This document shows, in pieces, positions 11,499-22,666 of a stretch of DNA of 64,000 nt. Made by a program: the position numbers and the translations under genes. The stretch's first letter is position 1; every line of letters starts with the position of its first letter. Origin of the DNA: Phallus indusiatus (lineage: Eukaryota; Basidiomycota; Agaricomycetes; Phallales; Phallaceae). A model generated the notes under the pieces. It worked only from the letters and a program-made list of their open reading frames with translations. It ran no database searches and had not been told where the DNA came from. The stretch is from assembly GCA_027605045.1 (NCBI GenBank), contig JAQFWX010000135.1, positions 1 through 64,000 of the forward strand, read 5' to 3'.

Positions 11499-13663
11499 AT
11501 GATTATGCTTGTTGCCACGGAGCTTGCGAAAGCTTGCGCAATATACCTTTTCGCGGTCTTCTTTTTGTATTGGCTCCAACAAAGAACACGTATTCCAAAA
11601 GGCAATTAATATCCCTCAATTCACGTATCGTGAGCTTATTGACCAGTCGCTTTAGGATGCAAACTCCCTCCCGGTCCTCGAAGACGCTTTTTGATTGGGA
11701 ATTTGTTTGACATTCCTACTAAGAATCAAGAACGTGTTTGTTGTGAATGGCCCGAGTTGTACGGTTGGTGTTCGTAGTTATTTTCTCTATCAAAATTCTC
11801 AAATTTAATGCAGGCGATCTGACATACTTGAACATCGCCGGTACCTCCATCCTCTTCGTAAATTCATATGAAATGGCTGTCGAATTGTTCGAACGCCGAG
11901 GAGGATTATATTCTGACAGGTTCCAGTCAACAATGCTGGTTAAGCTGTACGCTGACTTTTTCATTTTACCTTGAAACATGGATGAAATTGTTGACACTAT
12001 TCTAACCCAATAGAGCGCGCATTGACTGGCATTCCGGCATAATGCAACCCAACGAAAGGTGGAGATACCACCGTTCAATTTTCAATAGATTTTTGGCCAA
12101 GTCTTCAATGGAAGAATATCAAGGATCAGTCGAGATGCATGCCAAGTTTGTGTTATTAACCTCTCAAATATGTCTGTGTTTCTGAACTCAGGTTATTTGG
12201 GTGTCAGAGATCTATTATGTCGTCTCTATCGAAGTCCAAGCAGATTCACGGATCACACTAGGCACGTCGTCGGATCTATGATTATGGATGTAAGAATTCA
12301 TATATCCGGTTATAGTACTGACGTCATGTAATTTTGTTTTTTTAAAGGTCACTTACGGTCTGAAGAGCCTTCCCGAGAATGATCCTTATATAGAGGTAGC
12401 GGAACATTCGCTAAAACTTTTGGAGGACGTCGCGACTCTGGGAGCGGCCTTGGTCGATTTCGTCCCACTACGTACGTCGAGCTCAGCGGTCTCTCAGAAG
12501 CATTATTCTAAACAAACTAGTGCAATCCATTCCAGCTTGGGCTCCCGGTGGGGGTTTTAAGCGCAAAGCCGAGACACTCAAAACAGCATTTAACGAGATG
12601 ATGTCCGTTCCACTCTCTGCTGTCAAAGACGGTCTCGTATGTGTTCTTATCATTTTAGCCGATGGATTTTTGTTCAAAAGATTTTTAGAAATTAGGTAAC
12701 GCAGCACCTTCAATAATGAGAACTATTCTCGAAGAGCTGGACTCCGAGAAGTCTTCTATGACGACCGAAGAAGAAATGGACATCCAAGCTCTGGGGACGG
12801 TAATTTATGCAACCGCCATTGACACCGTAGGTCCTGTCCATTATCTCCATAGAAACTTGTTCATCTTGAATTCAGACAGAGGCAGGAATGCTGATGTTCT
12901 TTTTCACTATGCTTCTATTTCCAGAGGCCCAAAAGAAGGCCCAAGAAGAGTTAGATAAAGTTCTCGGGGAGAGTACTTTACCCTCAATGAAGGATCGGCA
13001 AAATCTTCCCTATACTGAGGCTTTGTGCAAAGAAGTTTTGCGTTGGCATCCCATCGCGCCTCTTGGTTTCCCTCATATGCTCAGAGAAGACGACATAGTT
13101 GGAGAATACTTTATACCGAAAGGCACTATGGTGGTAGGAAATGGGTGGTAAGTGTTATTGTTCAACTTCAACTAATCACACCACCTTCTAGAATTGTATC
13201 AAGGGCACTTTCGAAATCCACGTCCATACACGGAGATGACGTTGAAAGCTTCAGACCTGAAAGATTTTTAAGACCCGGTGTCGTATTTCCAGAATTAGGT
13301 TTTGGTTTTGGCCGGAGGTGAGCCTTCTTTGTATACCTCCCCCGAACCATCGAAAGTCTAAAACTATCAATAGGATATGTCCGGGTCGGCATTTTGCTGA
13401 TAGCTTGTTGTTCAGCCTGATAGTACATATCTTGTATATGTTCGACATCAATCCTTGCGACACACCCACAGGACCCGATTTGCCAAGTGCACAGCCTGAA
13501 GGTTTTGATTCTGGATTGATTTCGTGAGTCACGTCGGGACATTTCAGATATCCGTATTGAAAAATCCTTGGAATTTAGGCGTCCGAAGCCGTTCAAGTGC
13601 GAGTTCAAGCCACGCTCGGAGCAGAAAAAAGCCCTGCTCGAGCATTTGATCAACGTTAAATGA
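11499..13663 (+). CDS. Cytochrome P450 monooxygenase, copy B
   Basis: Twelve exons: 11499-11601, 11656-11763, 11814-11946, 12014-12145, 12208-12289, 12348-12471, 12521-12636, 12689-12826, 12876-13147, 13204-13317, 13374-13523 and 13579-13663. All in phase, 518 aa. It has an N-terminal anchor (YLFAVFFLYWLQQ), KLPPGP hinge, I-helix AIDT|T, EVLR, RPERF and FGFGRRICPGR with haem Cys near 443. Intron 1 (11602-11655) begins GCAATT, a GC-AG intron; the frame would otherwise hit TAA immediately. A second in-frame Met at 11505 could also start translation. Very close to copy A, hence a recent tandem duplicate. The partial duplication of its upstream region may alter its regulation. Confidence 0.93.
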
Positions 13664-13996
13664 GAATTATATTAAGATAGCCATCATTAATCTTGTGACG
13701 AGGCCTTGGGCACGCTGAAATTGAAATGACGAATCAGGATCACGTAGTTCATCGAGGTTTGTCCCTTGAGCAGCTATCATTCGTAGAACTTTTTTATAAA
13801 GTGTTTTAAATAAAAGTAACGTGAACTGAGACCTGAGACTCGGAGATACCGACACTGTTCTTCAATTAATTTGCGAGAGAAAATCGAACCCCATACTTCT
13901 GGCTGAGTGCACACGTTGCACATTTAAGTCACACGAGAAACGGTTTCGGACTCCGCACCCTGCCACTGCGTTGACGAAGTCGGACACGGCGTCGTC
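13664..13996. other. Intergenic, promoter side of the DUF1746 gene
   Basis: No gene seen. It contains the 3' flank of P450 B, with partial similarity to the flank of copy A, and the presumed promoter of the downstream gene. Confidence 0.55.
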
Positions 13997-14946
13997 ATGC
14001 GATTATGCGCCAATATGCTCAACGATTGCACATTATGCATTCTGTTTAGTGATATTTTCTTTCTGCAAGTGTGATATCTGTACTAACTCCATATACTTTT
14101 TTTTCATCTCACAGCTTAATCGACTACTATACCACCTATTTGTTCTGTCGTTCTTGTCTTCGCCATCGTTGTTGCAACTGCTAGCCCGCGTTATCGCACA
14201 ATTTCAGATTCTTAGACCACGGGAAATTGATCCGGAACGAAGTCTAAGATTTTGGGTTATCATTCTCTTCTGTGCCAATGTCAGCAGCCTCTTTACCCAT
14301 GCCGTGTATCGGACATCGGAGAGTACCATTTATCGAGGAATAGTTTTAGATTTCATTGGGACAGGTTTGTGTGTAGATCTATCTCATAACGTATGAGCTA
14401 AGGTCCACGTCCGCCTTTTCTTTTCAGCAAATTTAACATCAAGAACGCAACTTTTGATGCTAGATTTTCTCATAATATTCTTCCAATTTGCCGTACTGTG
14501 TATAAGCTACGAGACATCACTCGCCAATGCATTACAATCAGCCCAGGATCCGCTTGTTCCAGTCATTCAAATTGCGGGTGAGAATCTTCATCTACCGAGC
14601 AGAGTCATGTTTCTTTGAATGCTGACAATGTTTGACGACTTTAGATGATGACACGTCGTCCCCTAAAACCGACATACAGCAACTCGTACTACACCTAAGG
14701 TTCCGGCCAACAATGCGCCGCATCCGCGACCCACCACCTGTAATACCACGCCAATCCAGTGATCTCCCCTTGCCAAACACAACCCGAGCCTTGTCTGCAG
14801 GCAGAATACCCCTTAGACTCCTGTTCCCAGCTTTATTCTTTCATCGCAGAGCGCCCACTACCACCGAGTCAAATCCACGACCTGAATCCGATCACGCAGA
14901 CAACGAACCCACCACACCCGTTCCGGGAAGCTTTGACACATCGTAA
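13997..14946 (+). CDS. DUF1746 family membrane protein (Dsc4-like)
   Basis: Exons 14115-14364, 14428-14577 and 14645-14946 are well supported. A first exon 13997-14068 is possible and gives 257 aa in total. The core reads RLLYHLFVLSFLSSPSLLQ, RVIAQFQILRPREIDPERS, RFWVIILFCANVSSLFTHA, YRGIVLDFIGT and LLMLDFLIIFFQFAVLC. This is the fungal DUF1746 pattern of paired membrane helices. From memory, the fission-yeast DSC E3 ligase subunit Dsc4, which helps cleave SREBP in the Golgi, belongs to it. The C-terminal third is hydrophilic and Pro/Arg-rich. The start is uncertain because the N-terminal exon is short and unconserved. Convergent with the next gene, 56 bp between stops. Confidence 0.78.
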
Positions 14947-15002
14947 ATTACATATGCATTTCTATCATCATCACTCTCTTGGCTTTCTCTTTTTCTTTAT
15001 TT

Positions 15003-15281
15003 TCACCATTTACGTCTCAGCTGTGAGTTTGAAAGAATTGTCAATAATTTATAATGCGTAATAATTTGCAATGGAAGTGAAATACAACTCACAGCGATCT
15101 GTAAACACGCTTTGAACTGAGCAAATTCGGCAGCGCACATATCCTTTCGAGCATCCTTGTAAGATGAAAGTATGCATTGTCCATATACCTTGGCCTGTTT
15201 TGAGCAGCTTATGGTAGAAGCCGTTGCCAACTTGCCTAACGGAGGTTTTTTTTTGAAGGCTGCTGAGGTATTGGATGACAT
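15003..15281 (-). CDS. Twin-CX9C mitochondrial protein, NDUFAF8-like complex I assembly factor
   Basis: Two exons (15281-15093 and 15020-15003) encode 68 aa. Cysteines 26/36 and 49/59 form two CX9C motifs (CSKQAKVYGQC and CAAEFAQFKAC), the coiled-coil-helix fold imported into the mitochondrial intermembrane space by Mia40. The arrangement QAxxYGxC...KDMCxxEF matches NDUFAF8 (C17orf89), which works with NDUFAF5 in complex I assembly. The last exon adds only five residues and the stop. No targeting presequence is expected. It could be another small twin-CX9C protein, but the YG and KD/EF residues favour NDUFAF8. Confidence 0.85.
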   Translation of the reverse strand: MSSNTSAAFKKKPPLGKLATASTISCSKQAKVYGQCILSSYKDARKDMCAAEFAQFKACLQIAVSCISLPLQIITHYKLLTILSNSQLRRKW

Positions 15282-15597
15282 CAAACTTCACTTTACGTAA
15301 ACGTCACGCATCACGCATCACGGGCTGCAGCAAAGTCTTTTTGTTTTCGGCGTCGTTCGCCGTAATTGAATAAATCTGTTACATATCTCCCAGCCACAGA
15401 TTTCACATAGTGTAGCTTCAAAGTCTTAACTAAAAATTGCCTTCTGATTATGAATCTCTGACATCCTCTTTTCCCAATGCCTTCTACTTACCGTATATGT
15501 AACACAGTGTTCATGTGGGAACAATTCAAGGACAATTCGTTATTTCTCAGTAACTACTAGTAGTAATAGTAGCTATTAAATGTAAATATGTTATCAT
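15282..15597. other. Short intergenic region
   Basis: 316 bp between the NDUFAF8-like start and the stop of P450 C. Contains a short tandem tcacgcatcacgcatcacg near 15303-15321. No gene. Confidence 0.6.
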
Positions 15598-17767
15598 TTA
15601 TGTAGCATTGATTAGATACTCAAGGAGGGCTTTTTTCTGCTCCGAGCGTGGCGTAAGCTTGCACTTGAACGGTTTTGGACGTCTGAATTAGATTTATTAG
15701 AGGAAAACTCTTAAAAGCCAAATTGTGACTCACGAGACCAGTCCATAGCTAAAGTCCTCAGGTCGTACAGACAGACCCAGTCTTGTGGGTGCGTTGTAAG
15801 AACGGATGTCGTATACATATAAAATATTCGCCATTATACTGAACTGTGCGTCATCGGCAAAATGGCGACCAGGACATATTCTACATATTACTCTTAGCTT
15901 CGGCTTAATAAGAGTATTAAGTCAAGATAACCGACCTTCGACCAATACCAAATTCCATCTCTGGAAATGAAACATCGGAGTTCAAGAATCTTTCAGGTCT
16001 GAAGTTCTCAACGTCGTCCCCGTAGATTGATGTGGACTCCAAAAGAGACCTTAAAGCATTTAAAAGGGTATCCGGATCCGCTAGGCGAAAATAAATACTG
16101 ACCACAAATTGCGGATCACTAGAGTCCCCTTCGGTATAAAGTACTCTCCAATGACATCGTCCTCTTTGAGCACATAGGGAAAGCCAAAAGCCGCCACCGG
16201 ATGCCAACGCCTGACCTCATTGCATAAAGCATCAGTGTAGGGAAGATTTTTTCGATCCTTCATTGAGGGCAGAGCGCTTCCTCCGAGAACTTTATCTAAT
16301 TCTTCTTGGGCTTTCTTTTGAGCTTCCGGAAATAGCATCATTGTAAAAAAGAACATTTGTAACTCTGCGTCGATCTAAATAATCATTTGTGAGTAAAAAA
16401 TTTTTAGAGTTGACAGGTTCAACCTACGGGGTCTATAGAAGTTGTATAAATAGTCATACATAGGTTTTGAATGTCTCTTTCTTTTTCAGCCGTCATATAA
16501 GGTTCCTTTGAGTACAGCTCTTCAAGAAGAGTTCTTACTATCGAGGGCGGAGCGGTTCCCAATTTCTAGAATATGTTGGATCAACAGTGATGACCTGCCA
16601 ATATGTTGAAAAGAGGGCATACAACACGGTCTCTGGCGGCAGAAAAGGGAACACTGGACATTGCGTGGAATCCTGTCTTTAATTCCTCGGATTTTCGTTT
16701 GAAACTTGCACCAGGGGCCCAAGATGGAATGTATTGCACTGAAATGAAATCGTCGATGAAAGATTCTCATGGGAAAGGTATTCTCAATATACTTATTGGC
16801 AAAAAGTCAACTAGAAATTCCCCCGGACTAGCGACCTCGTCTAAAAGCTCCAATGTACTCCGCGTTACCTCTATATAAGGATCATTTTCCGGAAGGGTCT
16901 TCAAACCGAAAGTTATCTTTGTAGAATGTTATCAGCATTGAACTTTTCTACTCAGAAAATATTTCGCGTACTTCTATGATCATTGAATCAACGATGTGCC
17001 TGGCATGACTCAAGAATTTGTCTGGAGTCTGATAAAGACGACACAATAAATCCCTGATGCGAAAATAACACAATGAGTACAAGGCGTGTGGGAAATGAAA
17101 GTAGGTAATACGGACCTGGAATTTCTTTCAAACAATTCTTGATATTCTTCCATCGAAGATTTACCGAAAAATTTGTTGAAAAGTGTGCGATGATGTTTCC
17201 ATATTTCATCTGCTGGCCTCATTGCCGTGTGCCACGTAAACCCAGCTCTTTGACATCAGAAGATTGTGTCAAAATACAACATCAAACAATCAAGAGACTG
17301 GCATACAGTTTCATCAATATCGTTGACTGAAACCGATTCGTATATATTCCTCCTCGACGTTCGAATAATTGAACAGCCAATTGATATGAGTTTACAAAGA
17401 GAATGGAAGTGCCCAGGACATTCAAATAAGTTAGATCGCCTGTATACGAAGGTTTTAGTACATCAACTATTGACTAATATAATAATAAGGAACGAACCAT
17501 ACTGCTCAGGCCATTTGCGACATATTTGTTTTTGATTCTCAGAAGGAGCGTCGAACAAGTTTCCAACCAAAAATCGTTTCTGAGGACCCGGAGGGAGTTT
17601 GTAACCTGGACAGAGTTATCAAGAAGCACAAAATTGAAAGGTGGATTTACTCAATAGCCACCTTTTGGAATACGGGTCCTTGTGAATGTCTGAAGCCAGT
17701 ACAAAAAGAAGATCGCGATGCCGAAGCATATTGCCCAAACTTTTGAGGGCTCCATGACAGTGAACAT
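15598..17767 (-). CDS. Cytochrome P450 monooxygenase, copy C (altered I-helix)
   Basis: Twelve exons: 17767-17662, 17605-17498, 17439-17307, 17247-17116, 17053-16972, 16916-16793, 16738-16623, 16565-16428, 16374-16103, 16049-15936, 15880-15734 and 15682-15598. They give 518 aa in one frame. Exon lengths are almost the same as in copies A and B, so this is a clear paralogue on the opposite strand. It has an N-terminal anchor, KLPPGP, ExxR (EVRR), RPERF and the haem loop FGIGRRICPGR with Cys near 444. Unlike its sisters, intron 1 has a normal GT donor. The oxygen-activating I-helix reads SIDP|ID where the sisters have AIDT|T, so the usual Thr is lost. The enzyme may be inactive, altered, or use another mechanism. 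Confidence 0.9.
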
Positions 17768-18007
17768 GATTTCGAGGAATGGGATACATACGAGCGTTGT
17801 CGTCTCCTTTAAATAGACCGTGTCCAGGTATCAGTGGTGTTGCGTCGCAATGCCACGTGCACAAAACTTGAGCCTAGTTGAAAGTGTGCTAGCTGTCATG
17901 AATTCAAGTCACCTACTCAAAATTAATTTCAAGTGATGTGTCGGATTCACTGGTATTTCCATGATCCTATTATGTAGCAGCCCGAGTTGGGTCGACAAAC
18001 CTGAATG

Positions 18008-18458
18008 TCATAAGACAGGTATATGTATGGTTTCTCCGAGTATCGACATAAACGCTTCCGTGTAGGTGTTTATATCATATGTATTCGATAGAATATCGCT
18101 GGTTATCCAATTCTGATTCTTTCCTTGAAAACGAGCGGCATTGTATTCAGAGGGGCCCGGGGCTACATGATATAACACTATCGTACTAATACCCCCAGTT
18201 GACAATTGTGACAATCGCGCCTGGAGCAGACGAATCAATGTAGGCTCAACCCTCACATACACATATCGGATTTGATACATACCAAATCAGTGAGACCCTT
18301 CAAAATCCGGTGGTCGGGCAAGTCTGTGGATTCCTCTTGCGAAGAACGTCATTGGTGCAGTCCAGAGGTTCTGGATTGAGCTTCAAGTTCTGAGTAGGCA
18401 CGACCAGAACAAGAGATATAAAGATCAAAAGATAGTAAAGCTGAGCTTGGAAGTTCAT
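18008..18458 (-). pseudogene. Short secreted-type reading frame, frameshifted, function unknown
   Basis: From 18458 an open frame starts with a good signal peptide (MNFQAQLYYLLIFISLVLVV) and continues through DCTNDVLRKRNPQTCPTT before a TGA near 18300. In another frame ILKGLTDL leads to a GT donor, a ~60-nt intron, and a ~75-residue exon containing STIVLYHVAPGPSEYNAARF, ending at 18008. A single-base frame change would join the two parts. I do not recognise the family. It may be a broken secreted protein gene or two unrelated chance frames. It lies between P450 copies C and D. Confidence 0.35.
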
Positions 18459-19117
18459 TTTCGTATTTCTTTTTGTTCTTTCGACGACACTATTCGGAAG
18501 GCTTATATATATACGACCTGACGACTTCCCCCGGGTATTCACCATCATTCGACTGGTTGCAAATTGTTAGTCATTTGCTGAATTTATCAAAGAGTTTATC
18601 GATATCAACTTTCCCCGAACCGATCCCTGGGGATAACATCTATAAATATCCATTAATGAGACTCTCAAGAACGTGCTAAGTTATGACACGAAGTCTGTAA
18701 CAAACATACGTACACTAGTAGTTGTAGCTGGTATGTTCACACTTTTTGAAAAAGTATAGGAATCGAACCGCTTCGCATACTTTTCGCATGTGCTAAGTTC
18801 AGCAATGAAACTTGAGCACGTTCTTGCCTTGCCTATTTTGGCTATTACCCTGCGTATTCGACGCTTCCATCAATCGGAACATGTGATGTTCTGGACTTGG
18901 AAATTCTTTCGTCTTACTTGCGGTCTTTTTTACCACCGGACAGACAGATCTTACGACGATTACCGAGCAAGGGATTCCAAGATCATGCTCAATCAAAACG
19001 AACTTCGGTGGGAATTCGATTTCCTAAATGTGCCCCAATAATAGTAGAAGACTGGAAGTAAAAATCGCGATAAGCATGGAATCTATTTTACAGAGTCAAA
19101 AACTGCGAAGAAATGTG
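18459..19117. other. Intergenic, no supported gene
   Basis: About 660 bp. A small hairpin-forming segment lies at 18744-18790 (aaaagtat ... atactttt). The open frame at 18790-19041 has no recognisable motif. Confidence 0.55.
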
Positions 19118-21231
19118 TCAAGCCTCGAATGCCGATAACTGCTCCAAAAACGTCTTTGATTGCAAAGTGCGAGGGGTAAATCGACATTTGAAGGGCTTCG
19201 GACATCTGAATCTCGCTGATTAGAGAAATATAGCATCGCAATTGAATGAAAATGATCTTACGATACTAGTCCAGGAACAAAGTCATCAGCATCGGGCAAC
19301 TCTGGTCCTGTTGGCCCCTCATGAGGAGTGATATCGAATGTATACAAGATGTGAGCGATCATTATGAAAAGTATGCTGTCAGCCAGATGGCGACCAGGGC
19401 ATATCCTATCAAATGGTTTAAGATATAATATTTGTTTACGAAAGAAAAAGAACTAGCCTTCGTCCGAAACCAAATGCAGTATCTGGATAATTGACGTTTG
19501 ACTTCAGAAATCTTCCGGGGTTGAAGGTTTCAACATCATCTCCATACATCGTCTCTGAATGTAAGAGAGTCCTTCAATAAAATTCAATTTCACTTGATTT
19601 CAAATACTTAAATATGTACTTACCAAGAGTTGCCCATTACAATAGTGCCCTTGGGGACAAAGTATTCTCCAATTATATCGTCTTCTTTGAGCATGTGCGG
19701 AACGCCGAGCGGAACAGCTGCGTGCCAGCGCAAGACCTCTTTGCACAAAGCATCGACATATGGAAGATTATTTCTATCGTTGAAAGACGGCAGTGTGTCC
19801 CCAAGACTGTCTAGTTCTCTATGCGCCTTCTTTTGAACGTCTGGGTGTAGAAGCATGGCTAGAATGAATATTTGCAGTGAAGTCACGGTCTACTAATGCG
19901 TTGGAAATTGAAACAAAAACATGGAGATACTAGAAAGACAACTCACGGTATCAATTGCGGCCACATAAATAATGGCCCCTATTTCTTGAATGGTCTCTTG
20001 ATCTGATTCTGATTCGGTCGGACTCGACTCTTTAAATTCACACTCTTCAAGGAAACTCCCAACAATTGAAGGAGGCGCACTCCCTGCTTTCTATTCGGAA
20101 TTAGTACTGGCCTTTGGGTTGAGATGACTAAACGCGCGTACAATAGCATTCTTTACCATGGTAAAAGGTACAGTTACCATCGCCTTAAATTCCGCATTCA
20201 TTAGTTTAGCTCTTTTTTGAAAGCCTGCGCCAGGAACCCAAGAGGGGACATGTTTTACTGTAAAAAGTTCAGGGTTAATAGTTTCGGAAATATCGGACGT
20301 ACGAGCCGGAAAGAAATCAACTAAACATTCCCCTGGTATTGCGACATCTCTAATAAATGCCCCAACGTTCTCAGCCAATCTTATGCAATAATCACTCTCT
20401 GTGCGGGCCACAATCCCATAAGTGAGCTTTAAGAAGTCACTTATTGAATATACTTTCAAAGTATGTCATTCTGTGAAATACCTCCATAATAAATGAACCT
20501 ATGGAATGTCTGGCGGGTCTTTCAAACGTCTCCGGATTCTGATAAAGGTGGTACAATAACTTTCTAAACCCCAAATCTCAAAAAGTTCAAACAAGTGGCA
20601 AGGGGTGAGTTAACATACTTCGCATATTTCTCCATGTACCCTTGGTGTTGAATCATCGAAGATTTACTGAAGTACCGAAGAAGGATTGAACGCTGGTGTT
20701 TCCACTTTTCGCTAGGTTGCATCGTGACCGTGTTCGAAATACCAGCTCTGTAGGATAGTGTGTATTCAACATCAAATCGACGAGTGAAAGACGTACAGCT
20801 CGACAATCATAGTAGACTGGTATCTGTCAGAATATATTGCTCCACGTTGGTCGAACAGCTCCGAAGCCAGTTCATGGGAGTTGACAACAAGAATGGAGGC
20901 GCCGCATACGTTCAAGTAGGTCAGATCACCTGTAACAGATGGGGAGAAATTCACGACAGAAACTTTGACGTCACGAACCGTAAGTCTTAGACCATTTATG
21001 ATACGTTTGCCATTCTTTTCGGAGAGGAATATCGAGTAGATTTCCGATGAGAAATTTCCTGGGAGGACCTGGGGGTAATCGATAACCTGAGTTTATTGGT
21101 TGGTTTTGATCAATATGAGATACGTCATTATACCTGCCTTTCGGGATCCGAATGCGTACTTTAAACCAGTAAATCAGGAAGACTATCACGAAGACCAACT
21201 CGCAATACTTTGCAATATCGTTTATGTGCAT
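19118..21231 (-). CDS. Cytochrome P450 monooxygenase, copy D
   Basis: Twelve exons: 21231-21138, 21086-20979, 20929-20797, 20747-20619, 20563-20482, 20426-20303, 20257-20142, 20090-19947, 19889-19624, 19571-19458, 19405-19262 and 19205-19118. They join in phase to 513 aa. Motifs: membrane anchor (LVFVIVFLIYWF), YRLPPGPP, I-helix AIDT|T, EVLR, NPGRF in place of PERF, and FGFGRRICPGR with Cys near 439. It is the most diverged of the four, yet every intron is at the same place. Two introns use GC donors: intron 1 (21137) and intron 10 (19457, GCTAGT). For intron 1 a GT donor lies a few bases downstream but gives the wrong frame. Substrate unknown. Confidence 0.9.
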
Positions 21232-22666
21232 GATGACCGGTGACCATCAACTGAGTGCGAAGTTTTTCTGGTTAGGATATAAAGGAAATTATTTCAATGC
21301 TTGACTGAATGAAGCATCACCCGCACCAACACGAATTCAAAAATATGGAGCCATTCGATAAAGCGAGAGCGTCCTCGGATTACATAACAAAATGGAAGAT
21401 TGGAAGACTGCACTTATGGCTCCGAATACAGAAACTGCATCTGTGTATTGAAAACGTGGGACTAAATATGAGGATCCACGTGTATGAATGAAATTATGAA
21501 AAGGTATTGGCTTACCATTCGCCACTAGACTAGTGACAGCGCTTGTTTCTCCAAATGAAGCATTTCAAAATCGGGTGTTTGACTAAACATATAAGGACGA
21601 CAGTGTGATCTTGTACTAGTAGTTGGTCCGTGGTTTGAAGACAGTAATCTCTTCAACGCGCAAAACCGGTTGGCGGCCCGGGTTGATAGTCTGTCACTTG
21701 ATTAAAACGGTCGGGTTCTGTTCGTAAATTAGATGCGCTAGCTCAGTAAAAAAAAACACGAGAGACAATACCAACGACCTGGGATAGCAAAAATCTACTG
21801 GTGAGCTGGTTCCGGTTAACCGTAGTCAAACTAGTCAAGGACTAGGGACTGTCCATGATGGCGTAACGCCGCTGACGCGTGTTGGTCCCAAATATCATTG
21901 TTGACTTAGTTGAATCCAACGCAGAAGATGGCTCTATATCTTGTCGATATCTACATAATAATAGCAAAAGTGAGCTCCCTACGTAGTTTGATGGAGTATT
22001 AAAAATAACCTTTACTACAGCCGTTTGCAATCGGACTCGCTTGTAGACGCTCGTCATCTGGCAGCTAGTTTCTCTTCGAAGTCCGTCGGGTTCCAAAGTA
22101 TCCGAGTCTAAAAACGTCTTTTATGATTTATACACGCATCAAAAAATCAAATTGGTCATTGATATAAAGCAAATCAGGGACTTCGTTTTTATGACGGGGT
22201 TCATCCATGAAACCTTCAGTGTGCACCGGGCCCAGTGAGTATCATACATACTTAGTATACGTCCGGTACTCATATCAAACGTAAACTTGTTGCCTTCGGA
22301 TCTAGATGTCGGGATAATATTTCCATTTCAACATGTTATAATGTCAAAAGCAATCATCAGAATCCGAATTGCGTCATCTTCAATTAGATCATCGATGGGC
22401 ACACATTGATCGTGCATCAGAAGATGTCCTTTCAAAATCTCTGCCTCTCAATAGCAACGATTATTACAAATGATTAATGAAAATTTATATTCACGAGAAC
22501 ACTCCACTTCTTAATAAAGTTCAGCTGCAGCGGCAATTGTTCAAACCGGTTTGGCTCCCGTCTTGGCCTTTTGCTGTACATCTATAATAAGTATTACTTG
22601 TGTCTGCACATAAAACTGCTCGGTAGAAACTTTCCTCTTCTATTGGGTTCCGCCGACATCGTTAGC
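21232..22666. other. Intergenic, no supported gene
   Basis: About 1.4 kb. A - strand open frame at 21842-22096 has no recognisable motif. Marks the right border of the P450 group. Confidence 0.55.

Noticed and set aside
13870..13910. Another tRNA-like gaaccccat segment.
   Set aside because: No D-arm or anticodon arm; the same segment occurs in the 3' flank of P450 A, so it is just duplicated flank.
18755..18790. tRNA-like T-arm (ggttcgattcc on -).
   Set aside because: No cloverleaf can be built around it; the flanks form a simple A/T hairpin instead.
6789..21231. Secondary-metabolite biosynthetic cluster.
   Set aside because: No terpene synthase, PKS, NRPS, prenyltransferase or cluster regulator lies nearby, and the interspersed genes are housekeeping-like.
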